Below are positions 24,933-33,473 of a DNA stretch of 46,362 bases, one piece after another. A program made the translations under genes and the position numbers. This DNA is from Tissierellia bacterium (GTDB lineage Bacteria > Bacillota > Clostridia > Tissierellales > Sedimentibacteraceae): positions 1 through 46,362 of the forward strand of contig DURT01000065.1 of NCBI GenBank assembly GCA_012843025.1. The letters run 5' to 3'. Every line of letters begins with the position of its first letter. Positions within the stretch are counted from its first letter, which is position 1. A model generated the notes under the pieces. The model searched no databases. It was not told the DNA's origin and worked only from the letters and a program-made list of their open reading frames with translations.

Positions 24933-26847
24933 AATTCTCTAAAAATTCTTCCCAAAGACTATATAATTTCTCTAACTTTTCCTTATATATGTTTAATTTT
25001 TCATTTAATTCAATAATTAGAAATTTGTCGGAATATGTGGAAGGTTGACATAACATAATTTCTATTTGGGAAATTTCATCTTCATACTTTTCAATTTCTT
25101 TTTCAAGTTCTTTAATTGCTTTTTCTCTTTGTTGTCTGTTTCTGATCATTTCCCTTTCTTTTTTCTTTTCAGCATTAATTTGTGTCTTTGTTTTTCCCTT
25201 GGTTTCCTCCTCATCTTCTTCATCTAATTCTGCTTTCTTTTGGACGTAGTAATCATAATTTCCTAAATATTCAAAGGCGCCATCACTGGACAAATCATAT
25301 ATTTTATTTACTACCTTATTTAAAAAGTATCTGTCGTGGGAAACGACTAATACTGTTCCCTCGTAATTAATGAGGGCATCTTCCAAAACCTCCTTGGAGT
25401 CAATATCCAAATGGTTTGTAGGCTCATCTAGCAGAAGGAAATTTGCATTGGAGGTCATTAGTTTCAGCAGGGATAATCTTCCCTTTTCCCCACCGCTTAG
25501 TTCTCCCACAATATTGTAGATACTGTCACCAGTAAATAGAAATTGCCCTAGGAGGGTCCTAATTTCATAATAGGTCATGTCAGGATTATCATCCCATATT
25601 TCATCTATTACGGTATTTTCATCATTTAAACTGATTTGCTCCTGATCATAATAGCCGATTTGTACATAGTGTCCTAATGAAATATTTCCCTGGTATTCCT
25701 TTAAAATGCTTGCTATAATTTTTAACAATGTAGATTTGCCTATTCCGTTAGGGCCTATGATTCCTACCTTTTCTCCCCTGTATATATTTAAGTTTACATT
25801 TTTGAATATTTCCCGGGAATTAAAAGAAATAGAAATATCCTCTGCTTTTAATACATCTCTTCCGCTTTTTATTTTAGGAGAAAATTTTAATACTAGCTTT
25901 TTATTGTTTGAAGTAGGCTTATCTACTTTTCGCATTCTTTCTAAGGCTTTTTGCCGGCTGAAAGCCTGTCTTATATTACGCTTACTGCCATAGGCGTGTA
26001 AACGTCTGATCATTTCCTCCTGTCTTTCTATTTCTTTTTCATATTCTTCATATTGTTTAATGGCTAACTCTAAGTCAATTTTTCTTCTTTTCATAAATTC
26101 TGTATAATTGCCATTGTAAACGGTTAAAGATTTATTTTCTAAAAGAAAAATTTTACTTACAGTATTGTCCAAAAAATATCTGTCGTGGGAAATAATGATT
26201 ACTGCCCCTTTAAAGTCCCTAATATACTTTTCAAGCCACATACTGGCTTCAATATCTAAATGGTTAGTTGGTTCATCTAATAGGAGTATGTCCGCTTTTT
26301 CCAAAAGAAGTTTCGCAAGCATAACCCTGCTTTTTTGTCCACCGCTGAGAATATTGATAGGTTTACTAAAATCTTCTTCTGAAAAACCTAATCCTTTTAA
26401 AACTCCCCGTATATTACTTTTGAAACTATATCCATCCAACTCCTCAAATTTTTCACTTAATTCTCCGTAAAACTTCATGAGGCTTTCTAATTCATCAGGA
26501 CTATCTTCTTCTGTGAAGGTGCTTATCCTGTGTGACAATTCATGAAGTTGTTCTTCTAATTTAATAACGTCAGTAAAAATAGTGAGCATTTCATCCATAA
26601 TGCTCCTACTGCTGTCTAAAGAGATATTTTGTTTCAAATATCCTAATTTTTTTCCTTTGGCTCTATATATTTCACCGGAATCTGGTTCTAAATTTTCTGT
26701 TATTATGTTAAATAAGGTTGTTTTTCCTGCCCCATTAAGTCCTATTAATCCGATTTTTTCATTGTCATGTATAGTGAATGAAATATTTTCAATAACATTT
26801 TCAACTATATATGCTTTTGAAATGTTATTGCATGATAAAACAATCAT
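24931..26847 (-). CDS. ABC-F family ATPase (YdiF/Uup-like)
   Basis: A 638-residue soluble protein with two ABC modules and no membrane domain. Walker A sites GLNGAGKTT and GPNGIGKST, signatures LSGGQKSR and LSGGEKGR, and Walker B-like LLLDEPTNHLD twice. The linker between modules (about 230-315) is the P-site tRNA interaction motif region of ABC-F proteins, and the C terminus (about 550-638) is a coiled coil. ABC-F proteins act on ribosomes in translation or antibiotic protection; length and tail favour the housekeeping YdiF/Uup type. AAAGGA precedes the ATG; a promoter with an internal palindrome lies about 70 bases upstream. Confidence 0.92.
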   Translation of the reverse strand: MIVLSCNNISKAYIVENVIENISFTIHDNEKIGLIGLNGAGKTTLFNIITENLEPDSGEIYRAKGKKLGYLKQNISLDSSRSIMDEMLTIFTDVIKLEEQLHELSHRISTFTEEDSPDELESLMKFYGELSEKFEELDGYSFKSNIRGVLKGLGFSEEDFSKPINILSGGQKSRVMLAKLLLEKADILLLDEPTNHLDIEASMWLEKYIRDFKGAVIIISHDRYFLDNTVSKIFLLENKSLTVYNGNYTEFMKRRKIDLELAIKQYEEYEKEIERQEEMIRRLHAYGSKRNIRQAFSRQKALERMRKVDKPTSNNKKLVLKFSPKIKSGRDVLKAEDISISFNSREIFKNVNLNIYRGEKVGIIGPNGIGKSTLLKIIASILKEYQGNISLGHYVQIGYYDQEQISLNDENTVIDEIWDDNPDMTYYEIRTLLGQFLFTGDSIYNIVGELSGGEKGRLSLLKLMTSNANFLLLDEPTNHLDIDSKEVLEDALINYEGTVLVVSHDRYFLNKVVNKIYDLSSDGAFEYLGNYDYYVQKKAELDEEDEEETKGKTKTQINAEKKKEREMIRNRQQREKAIKELEKEIEKYEDEISQIEIMLCQPSTYSDKFLIIELNEKLNIYKEKLEKLYSLWEEFLEN

Positions 26848-26913
26848 AACTAAATCCTTTCTGATTTCAAACTTACTATATTCAAGGATATACCATAAAA
26901 ATAGTATTTTATA

Positions 26914-26942
26914 ATTATATCAGTTTTTAAACTGATAATCAA
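26914..26942 (-). promoter_or_regulatory. Promoter of the ABC-F gene with a palindrome in the spacer
   Basis: On the minus strand TTGATT (26942-26937), 17-bp spacer, TGA-TATAAT (to 26914). The spacer is almost entirely the perfect inverted repeat TATCAGTTT-N2-AAACTGATA (26918-26937), an ideal position for a repressor or MerR-type regulator. Confidence 0.75.
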
Positions 26943-27039
26943 TTCCCTCGAGGAATACACTATAATAAGAATCCTGGTGATAATATAAGGATGTAATGCA
27001 ACTTTTATATAGAAGGGTCTTTTGCAAAGGAATATTATG

Positions 27040-27048
27040 TGGTACAAT
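27040..27048 (+). promoter_or_regulatory. Extended -10 promoter of glmM
   Basis: TGGTACAAT lies 31 bases before the ATG of glmM; the -35 region (TTTTGC at 17 bp) is poor. Confidence 0.55.
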
Positions 27049-27079
27049 TTAAAAAGCAAATTATTAATTTGGAGGAAGT

Positions 27080-28426
27080 ATGGGTAGATTGTTTGGTACG
27101 GATGGCGTCAGAGGTATTGCCAACAAAGATTTGTCGCCGGAATTAGCATATAAGTTGGGAAGAGTGGGAGGATATTTTTTAACCAAGGGCAAAAAAAGAC
27201 CTAAGATGGTTGTAGGTATGGATACCAGAATTTCAGGCAGTATGCTTGAAGGAGCACTTTCTTCAGGCCTGAATTCAGCTGGAATAGATGTATTATATTT
27301 AGGAATATTGCCTACACCTGCCGTTGCATCCATGATAAAAATACTTAAGGCAGACGGGGGAGTTATGATTACTGCATCCCACAATCCCGTGGAATATAAC
27401 GGAATAAAATTCTTTGATGAGAAGGGACTTAAGCTAACTGATGAAACTGAAGATATAATTGAAGAATATATATTTAATAATATAGATATTGATTATTTAC
27501 CAGTTTCAAAGGATATTGGAAGAAAAATATTCATAGACAATCCTACTAAAAAGTATATCGACTTTTTAAAAGAAACAATTAATGTGGATTTTAAAGGATT
27601 GAAAGTTGCTCTTGATTGCGGCAATGGTGCCGTTTATGAAGCGGCTCCTCTATTACTTAATGAATTAGGGGCACAGGTATACGTAATCAACAATGACCCT
27701 AACGGAATAAATATAAATGTGGATTGTGGTTCTACAAAACCAGAAGAAATACAAAAGTTAGTTATTGAAACGGGGGCAGATGTGGGGCTTTCTTTTGATG
27801 GTGATGCTGACCGTTTGATTGCTGCCGATGAAAAAGGCAATATTGTCGATGGAGACCATATTTTAGCTATTTGCGGTACATATTTTAAAGAAAAAGGAAG
27901 ATTAAAAAATAATACAATTGTTGGAACAGTTATGACTAATATGGGATTGGACAATTGCCTTAGGGAAAGAAATATAAATATTATAAAAACCAAGGTCGGA
28001 GACAGATACGTCTTGGAAGAGATGTTAAATGGAGGATTTTCCTTAGGAGGAGAGCAATCAGGACATATAATTTTTTTGGATTACAATACTACTGGAGACG
28101 GTCTTTTAACAGCTATTCAACTTTTAAGTGTTATGAAGGAAAAAGGAGAAATGCTGTCAAAATTGTCGGAAATGATGAAAGATATGCCTCAAGTTTTAAT
28201 TAATGCCGAAGTTGCTGAAGAAAAAAAGAACAGTTACTTAGATGATGAAGTGATTAAAAATAAAATTGAAGAAATAGAAAAGCACTTTGACAGTAAAGGC
28301 AGAGTGCTTATAAGACCTTCAGGTACAGAGCCCCTGGTAAGAGTAATGATTGAAGGCGAAAATTTAGAAGAAATCAATCTCTATGCCAAAGAGTTAGCAG
28401 CCTTGATTGAAGTGAGACTAAGATAA
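27080..28426 (+). CDS. glmM: Phosphoglucosamine mutase
   Basis: A 448-residue enzyme converting glucosamine-6-phosphate to glucosamine-1-phosphate for UDP-GlcNAc and peptidoglycan synthesis. It carries FGTDGVRG at the N terminus, the phosphoserine loop ITASHNPVEYNG with S100, the metal loop SFDGDADR, GGEQSGHI for sugar binding and the phosphate-binding RPSGTEPLVRVM near the C terminus. GGAGG precedes the ATG. The 3' end overlaps the convergent RNA ligase-like gene by 9 bases, so the two transcripts must run into each other. Confidence 0.97.
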   Translation: MGRLFGTDGVRGIANKDLSPELAYKLGRVGGYFLTKGKKRPKMVVGMDTRISGSMLEGALSSGLNSAGIDVLYLGILPTPAVASMIKILKADGGVMITASHNPVEYNGIKFFDEKGLKLTDETEDIIEEYIFNNIDIDYLPVSKDIGRKIFIDNPTKKYIDFLKETINVDFKGLKVALDCGNGAVYEAAPLLLNELGAQVYVINNDPNGININVDCGSTKPEEIQKLVIETGADVGLSFDGDADRLIAADEKGNIVDGDHILAICGTYFKEKGRLKNNTIVGTVMTNMGLDNCLRERNINIIKTKVGDRYVLEEMLNGGFSLGGEQSGHIIFLDYNTTGDGLLTAIQLLSVMKEKGEMLSKLSEMMKDMPQVLINAEVAEEKKNSYLDDEVIKNKIEEIEKHFDSKGRVLIRPSGTEPLVRVMIEGENLEEINLYAKELAALIEVRLR

Positions 28427-28936
28427 GCCCTTCTCTCTCATACCGAAAGGTATTTCCATGTAGGGAACATATATGGACCTTTCTTTAGGTTGGTAGTAAA
28501 CTATTAGAGAATTCAAAGGATATTCAGGGTAGGGAGTAAGCTTTATTTCTGCCCTTTTTCTTACTTTTTCAATATCCACCTTTCGGCCAGGCCTTTGTTT
28601 TACTATAGTTAAATGTGGAATAAATTCTCTTTTATCTTTTTTGAGATTTAAATTTTCGTACAAATTATTATGTAAATCCATTAACCCCTTAGAATGAACT
28701 TTTACATACAGTACCCTGTTACCAAATTGATCAAGATTATAAAGCCTTATATTAAAAGGCTTTGTATTTTTACATACTTCAATAACTTTTTCAACAAAAA
28801 TATCTTCATCTGGTAATGCTGGAGGTGGCACTAAAGTAATGTGGGGTTCCGTGGTAAAAAATCTAAATTCCGCCCGTAAAAATTCTATTTTATTTTTAAA
28901 ATTTTTAGGAATGGAAACTCCTATAAAATATTTCAT
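28418..28936 (-). CDS. 2H phosphoesterase / RNA 2',3'-cyclic phosphodiesterase-like protein
   Basis: A 172-residue 2H-superfamily protein related to ThpR/2'-5' RNA ligase. The two catalytic HxT motifs are H32-I-T34 (EPHITLVPPP) and H108-L-T110 (IPHLTIVKQ), spaced as in the family. It probably hydrolyses a cyclic phosphate on RNA or a nucleotide; the true substrate is unknown. AAAGGA precedes the ATG. Confidence 0.9.
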   Translation of the reverse strand: MKYFIGVSIPKNFKNKIEFLRAEFRFFTTEPHITLVPPPALPDEDIFVEKVIEVCKNTKPFNIRLYNLDQFGNRVLYVKVHSKGLMDLHNNLYENLNLKKDKREFIPHLTIVKQRPGRKVDIEKVRKRAEIKLTPYPEYPLNSLIVYYQPKERSIYVPYMEIPFGMREKGLS

Positions 28937-28977
28937 TTTATATCCTTTCTTTCCGTTTATATAAATTTTATAACATT

Positions 28978-29005
28978 ATTATAGTTTATACAGTGAAATA
29001 ATCAA
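28978..29005 (-). promoter_or_regulatory. Promoter of the 2H phosphoesterase gene
   Basis: On the minus strand TTGATT (29005-29000), 16-bp spacer, TATAAT (28983-28978). Confidence 0.65.
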
Positions 29006-29043
29006 GGGAATAATATAAACAAATACAAACTAAAGAGGAAGTA

Positions 29044-29619
29044 ATGAATTATACAGAATATACAGAAATTTTTTTAGAATATATCGAAATGGGAGGACCG
29101 GTGGTAGGAGTTTTACTACCGGTTATGGAAGCATTTTTTCCAATGCTGCCTCTTATTGCATTGGTTATAATTAATGTTGCTGTTTTTGGATTTCTCTTCG
29201 GCTACTTATACTCTTGGATAGGTACTTGCTTAGGTTCATTCTTTTTGTTTTTAGTGTTGAGAAGGGTAGGAGGAAAAAAGCTTGAAACCAAAATTCAAAA
29301 AAGCAAGTATAGGGGAAAGTTAGAGAAAATTAGAAAGAAAAAATTAAATGTATTATTTTTCCTATACTGTTTCCCCTTTTCTCCTTCCTTTCTCTTAAGC
29401 GGTACAGCTGCATTGACTAATATGAAGACTGAAGAATTCTTGTCAATATTACTGCCTTCAAAACTAATTATGCTTTTATCCTTGGCCTTTATAGGAGAAA
29501 GTGTAAGTTCATTTTTTGAAAACCCCATGAAGTCTGTATTTTTTATAATAATTATTATACTTATTAATATGTTAAGCAAATTTTTGTTTGAAATATATGA
29601 GAAACATAAAAATAATTAA
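29044..29619 (+). CDS. VTT/TVP38-family membrane protein
   Basis: A 191-residue protein of the TVP38/TMEM64 (VTT, DedA-related) family with about five membrane segments. It has the re-entrant-like stretch MEAFFPMLPLIALVIINVAV, GYLYSWIGTCLGS, and the second conserved element CFPFSPSFLLSGTAALTNM. Family members are proposed lipid scramblases or transporters in envelope maintenance; the exact substrate here cannot be told. AGAGG precedes the ATG. Confidence 0.85.
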   Translation: MNYTEYTEIFLEYIEMGGPVVGVLLPVMEAFFPMLPLIALVIINVAVFGFLFGYLYSWIGTCLGSFFLFLVLRRVGGKKLETKIQKSKYRGKLEKIRKKKLNVLFFLYCFPFSPSFLLSGTAALTNMKTEEFLSILLPSKLIMLLSLAFIGESVSSFFENPMKSVFFIIIIILINMLSKFLFEIYEKHKNN

Positions 29620-29623
29620 AAAA

Positions 29624-29655
29624 ATTATGCCTTACCAAGGTAAGGCATAATAATA
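29624..29655 (+). terminator. Palindromic terminator
   Basis: A perfect 28-bp palindrome centred at 29637/29638 (arms ATTATGCCTTACC and GGTAAGGCATAAT) with A-rich and T-rich flanks, 4 bases after the VTT gene. Confidence 0.78.
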
Positions 29656-29681
29656 TTTATAAAAAAACAAGGGGGAGAGGG

Positions 29682-29752
29682 AAGTTAATTAGTGTAACTA
29701 TTAACTTACAAAAGTATTCTACCCTTAAAAGCTTTAACTAATCTTAAGATTA
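29682..29752. other. Intergenic inverted repeats
   Basis: Two elements: AAGTTAAT (29682-29689) with ATTAACTT (29700-29707), and the perfect 14-bp palindrome TAATCTTAAGATTA (29739-29752). No gene is visible between 29656 and 29776. Role unknown; the second could be a regulator site. Confidence 0.45.
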
Positions 29753-29776
29753 CAATTTTTTTATAATTAATAATTA

Positions 29777-29798
29777 AAGGCCTGAATTTTCAGACCTT
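29777..29798 (-). terminator. Weak terminator after the small membrane-peptide gene
   Basis: Minus-strand hairpin with arms AAGGTCTGAA and TTCAGGCCTT (one mismatch), followed by TAATTATTAATT, a weak T tract. Confidence 0.5.
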
Positions 29799-29810
29799 CT
29801 CTATGGATTA

Positions 29811-29836
29811 CCATATGTTCCCGGAGGAACATATGG
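29811..29836. other. Perfect 11-bp hairpin downstream of the small gene
   Basis: CCATATGTTCC (29811-29821) pairs with GGAACATATGG (29826-29836), CGGA loop. It lies between the small gene stop and the terminator hairpin on the minus strand. Confidence 0.7.
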
Positions 29837-29859
29837 TTGTTTACTTCCCAAAGGGGGTA

Positions 29860-29967
29860 TTACATATCTTCGCAGCACTCGTTGAATAAAATTACCAATA
29901 ACAAGAAGAAGAATAGTAAACTTGAACCGCCTGTGCCGGCTACTCTATTTCTTCGGAAAAAACCCAT
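29860..29967 (-). CDS. Small membrane peptide (35 aa), unrecognised
   Basis: A 35-residue protein: MGFFRRNRVAGTGG, then one hydrophobic segment SSLLFFFLLLVILF, then the polar tail NECCEDM. It has a full set of signals: a promoter (GTCACA, 17 bp, TATAAT) at 30029-30001, AAGGAGG 7 bases before the ATG, and a hairpin downstream. The basic N terminus and acidic C terminus suggest a single-pass protein. A -1 frame runs on past the stop to a TAG at 29801 and would add a proline-rich tail (YVIPPLGSKQPYVPPGTYG); I cannot tell whether that is meaningful. It lies downstream of the superoxide dismutase gene. Confidence 0.72.
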   Translation of the reverse strand: MGFFRRNRVAGTGGSSLLFFFLLLVILFNECCEDM

Positions 29968-30000
29968 ATTTAAACCTCCTTAAATTATTGTGTTTATCCT

Positions 30001-30029
30001 ATTATATGTCTGAAGGTTTATGCTGTGAC
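30001..30029 (-). promoter_or_regulatory. Promoter of the small membrane-peptide gene
   Basis: On the minus strand GTCACA (30029-30024), 17-bp spacer, TATAAT (30006-30001), 33 bases before the ATG. It starts 11 bases after the end of the superoxide dismutase gene. Confidence 0.7.
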
Positions 30030-30039
30030 AGGGATTATT

Positions 30040-30624
30040 TTAAATTTTCCTTATACGTTGATTTACAACGTTAAAATCAAGATTTTGAAAAAAAGCATCT
30101 ATGTAAATACTTCTGTTGGTTCCGAAATCAATCATGTAAGCATGTTCGTAAACATCCATTACTATTAAGGGTTCTGCATAGAGCATCACCCCATTGTCAT
30201 GGGAATCCTGACCGTAAATATAAAACTCATTGTTATACCTGTCATAACATAACAGCACCCATCCCCTCATACTCATTCCAATACACTTAAATTTATCACG
30301 AAAACTGTCATAGGAGCTAAAATTATCCTCAATAATTTCTTCAATGGGGCCGTGGATTTTAGTGTTATTACCCGTTAAATTTTCGAAATACAACTCATGG
30401 AGCTTTACAGCATCGAAGCAAAAAGTTTTTGCTTTTTGTGCAGACCTTATATCACTGTAGTTTGAGTTGCAGTTATTGTATATTTCATTTTCTTTTAAAT
30501 CTCCGTTAACTTCATTCAGGCTGTTAATATACCTTGTATATAAAAGATAATGTTCACTTAGTTGTAATGGTGAAAAATATTTCACATTGGAAAAATTATA
30601 ATTTTTTGCTTCTAATATTTTCAT
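30040..30624 (-). CDS. Iron/manganese superoxide dismutase, divergent
   Basis: A 194-residue Fe/Mn SOD. All four metal ligands are kept: H25 (SEHYLLYTRY), H76 (KLHELYFENL), and D157/H161 in the family signature DVYEHAYMIDF. Y32 may be the gateway tyrosine. The usual second histidine pair of the first helix (HHxxHH) is absent, and the GQDS segment (Q139) resembles the Mn-type second-sphere glutamine. It is clearly diverged from classic SodA/SodB, so activity is likely but not certain. GGAGG precedes the ATG; it diverges from polA. Confidence 0.85.
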   Translation of the reverse strand: MKILEAKNYNFSNVKYFSPLQLSEHYLLYTRYINSLNEVNGDLKENEIYNNCNSNYSDIRSAQKAKTFCFDAVKLHELYFENLTGNNTKIHGPIEEIIEDNFSSYDSFRDKFKCIGMSMRGWVLLCYDRYNNEFYIYGQDSHDNGVMLYAEPLIVMDVYEHAYMIDFGTNRSIYIDAFFQNLDFNVVNQRIRKI

Positions 30625-30685
30625 ACTCTACCTCCATAATAAATTATATGTTTGAGTAAACTAATCTATGAGCTGAAAGTTTTCC

Positions 30686-30714
30686 TTTACCCCTCTTGTA
30701 TAAGTTGATATAAT
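30686..30714 (+). promoter_or_regulatory. polA promoter
   Basis: TTTACC (30686-30691), 17-bp spacer ending in TGA, TATAAT (30709-30714): a weak -35 with an extended -10. Confidence 0.7.
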
Positions 30715-30785
30715 AAAATAAGATTTCAAAATGCAGGATTATTGAAGATACTGGAACTTATTTGTAATTTAGAAAAGGAGATATT

Positions 30786-33473
30786 ATGAAAAAATTTATG
30801 ATATTAGACGGTAACAGTTTGCTGTTCCGTGCATTTTATGCACTTCCACCTTTAAAAACAAAAAAAGGACAATATACAAATGCCGTATATGGATTTTTAA
30901 GTATGTTGTATAAAATTATAGATACATATTCACCGGAATATATATGTGTTGCTTTTGACCCTGAAAAACCTACCTTCAGACATAAACAGTACAAGGATTA
31001 CAAAGCAAACAGGCAAAAAGCTCCTAATGAATTAGTTCAACAGTTTCAACTAATAAGGGACGTACTTGAGGTTCATAAGATTAAATGCTTGGAAGTTGAA
31101 GGTTTTGAAGCAGATGATTTGGCAGGTACCCTTGCAAATGCTGTAAGGGATAAGTTTGATGTATACTTAATAACCAGTGACAAGGACTATCTTCAGCTTA
31201 TAGATGAAAATATAAAAGTAATTTTAACCAAAAAAGGTATCACTAATATTGAAGAAATGGATTTAAAGTCCATGGAGGAGGAATACGGTTTAACTCCCTT
31301 ACAGTTCATAGATTTAAAAGCTCTTATGGGGGATCCTTCCGACAATATACCTGGTGTTGCTGGTGTAGGCGAAAAAACTGCTTTAAAACTTTTGCATGAG
31401 TATGAAAGTTTAGACAATATATACGAAAATATTGACAATATTAAGGGAAAACTTAAAGAAAAGCTAATGACAGATAAAATGCAGGCCTACATGAGTCAAA
31501 CTTTGGCACGAATTATTACGGACATACCCATTGAATTCAATATTGAGGAATATAAAGTAGAAACCCCGGATTATAACGAGTTATCAGAATTATATGATCA
31601 ATTGGAATTTAGACAATTTAAAAAACGCCTAGGTGAAAAAACACCTGCAGATGCTCAAATATCAATGTTTGATGATAAAAGTACAAAGGTTGAGGCGACA
31701 GAAATTATCTATGCTATTAGAGAGGAACAAATATCAGATATAGTAAAAGCTATAAATAGAACTAACAAAGCAATTGTTAAGTTTTTACTTGATGGGGAAC
31801 GTGCTCTTAACAGTAATTCCTTGGCCTTAGGTATTTCTGACGGTGAAAACTATTACTACATAGACTTTGAAAAGCTTAATGAAAAAATAGTATTAGAAAA
31901 ACTAAAAGATATATTTGAGAATAAAGATATATCCATTTGGGGACATAATTTAAAAAACGAAATAATTTACTTGATGAAAAACAATATTGAGTTAAATAAT
32001 ATAGCTTTTGATTCAGAAATAGGTAAGTACCTGCTAAACCCTTCCGAAAGTTCATATGCTATTGATAAAATTGCCTATGAATTTTTGAATTTCGAAATTC
32101 CATCAGAAAATCAAATTTTAGGTACAGGAGTAAAGAGAAAAACTTTCAAAGATATTGCCCTTGAAGACAGGAAAGCATATGTTTCCAATTATTTAAACAC
32201 AGTTAATAAGTCTCAGGATAAAATAATCAAAAGTATAGACGAACTACAGATGACGTCCCTTTATGAAGAAATAGAACTTCCTTTAATTGAAGTATTAGCT
32301 TACATGGAGTTTACAGGTTTTAAAGTAGATTTAAACGTTATTAACAAATTAGGGGAACATTTTTCAGAGAAAATATTAGAGTTAGAAAAAACTATTTACC
32401 AACTGGCGGGAGAAACATTTAATATTAACTCGCCGAAACAACTGTCTGTTATATTGTTTGAAAAATTAGGTCTTTCAGTAATTAAAAAAACAAAAACTGG
32501 CTATTCAACAGATGCAGAAGTTCTTGAAAAATTAAGCTCAGAACATGAAATAGTGGATCAGATAATTGAATACAGGCAAATGGTAAAATTAAATTCCACC
32601 TATGTGGAAGGATTGAAAAATGAAATAAACCCTGGTACTGGCAGAGTTCATTCTGTTTTCAACCAAACTATTGCATCTACGGGAAGAATATCTAGTACAG
32701 AACCTAATCTTCAAAATATACCCACCCGAACGGCAGAAGGAAGAGAATTAAGAAAAGCTTTTGTACCAGAAGAAGGGTATGTACTATGTGATGCAGATTA
32801 TTCACAAATCGAATTAAGAGTTTTAGCCCACTTGGCAGATGAGAAAAACTTAATTGATGCCTTTCGCAACAACTTAGATATACATGCTAAGACAGCCTCA
32901 CAGGTTTTTCATGTGGATTTGTCGGAAGTTACCCCTGAAATGAGAGACCGTGCCAAAGCAGTAAATTTCGGGATTGTATATGGTATTAGCGATTATGGCT
33001 TAAGCAGGGATTTAAACATACCCAGGAAAGAGGCAAAAAAATATATAGATAATTACATGGCTTATTATTCAAACATAGAAAAATATATGAAGGATATAGT
33101 GAAACAAGGTAAAAGAGATGGTTACGTAACTACCTATTTCGGCCGAAGAAGATATATTCCGGAGCTTTCATCAAGAAACTTCAATATTCGTTCCTTTGGA
33201 GAAAGAATCGCTTTAAATACTCCTGTACAAGGGACAGCTGCAGATATAATTAAAGCAGCCATGGTGGGAGTTTACAAGAGATTAAAAAGCAGTAAAATGA
33301 AATCAAGGCTTATTTTACAGGTTCATGATGAACTTATTATTGAAGCCCATAGGGAGGAAATTGAAGAAGTAAAGAATATCGTAAAAGAAGAAATGGAAAA
33401 TGTGGTTTCTGATTTCAAAGTTGACCTAAAATCAGATATTAATATAGGCGGTAGTTGGTATGATGCAAAATAA
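30786..33473 (+). CDS. polA: DNA polymerase I
   Basis: An 895-residue family A polymerase for Okazaki fragment maturation and repair. The 5' nuclease domain (about 1-290) has ILDGNSLLFRAFYALP, FEADDLAG and GDPSDNIPGVAGVGEKTA. The middle domain aligns with the 3'-5' exonuclease but its carboxylates are lost (DxE absent; GHNLKNE and YVSNYLN where the active form has aspartates), so proofreading is probably dead, as in Bacillus enzymes. The polymerase domain has motif A DADYSQIELR, motif B RAKAVNFGIVYGIS and motif C QVHDELIIE. AAAGGAG precedes the ATG. coaE starts inside its 3' end. Confidence 0.97.
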   Translation: MKKFMILDGNSLLFRAFYALPPLKTKKGQYTNAVYGFLSMLYKIIDTYSPEYICVAFDPEKPTFRHKQYKDYKANRQKAPNELVQQFQLIRDVLEVHKIKCLEVEGFEADDLAGTLANAVRDKFDVYLITSDKDYLQLIDENIKVILTKKGITNIEEMDLKSMEEEYGLTPLQFIDLKALMGDPSDNIPGVAGVGEKTALKLLHEYESLDNIYENIDNIKGKLKEKLMTDKMQAYMSQTLARIITDIPIEFNIEEYKVETPDYNELSELYDQLEFRQFKKRLGEKTPADAQISMFDDKSTKVEATEIIYAIREEQISDIVKAINRTNKAIVKFLLDGERALNSNSLALGISDGENYYYIDFEKLNEKIVLEKLKDIFENKDISIWGHNLKNEIIYLMKNNIELNNIAFDSEIGKYLLNPSESSYAIDKIAYEFLNFEIPSENQILGTGVKRKTFKDIALEDRKAYVSNYLNTVNKSQDKIIKSIDELQMTSLYEEIELPLIEVLAYMEFTGFKVDLNVINKLGEHFSEKILELEKTIYQLAGETFNINSPKQLSVILFEKLGLSVIKKTKTGYSTDAEVLEKLSSEHEIVDQIIEYRQMVKLNSTYVEGLKNEINPGTGRVHSVFNQTIASTGRISSTEPNLQNIPTRTAEGRELRKAFVPEEGYVLCDADYSQIELRVLAHLADEKNLIDAFRNNLDIHAKTASQVFHVDLSEVTPEMRDRAKAVNFGIVYGISDYGLSRDLNIPRKEAKKYIDNYMAYYSNIEKYMKDIVKQGKRDGYVTTYFGRRRYIPELSSRNFNIRSFGERIALNTPVQGTAADIIKAAMVGVYKRLKSSKMKSRLILQVHDELIIEAHREEIEEVKNIVKEEMENVVSDFKVDLKSDINIGGSWYDAK

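Noticed and set aside
26882..26896. Four-codon leader ORF (MVYP) before the ABC-F gene
   Set aside because: Attenuator peptides are known for resistance ABC-F genes, but this one has no ribosome site and no alternative hairpins.
27000..27070. 18-codon ORF before glmM
   Set aside because: It contains the glmM promoter and has no conserved features.
29833..29889. 18-codon plus-strand ORF with GGAGG
   Set aside because: The GGAGG is part of the CGGA-loop hairpin and the ORF is antisense to the better-supported 35-codon gene.
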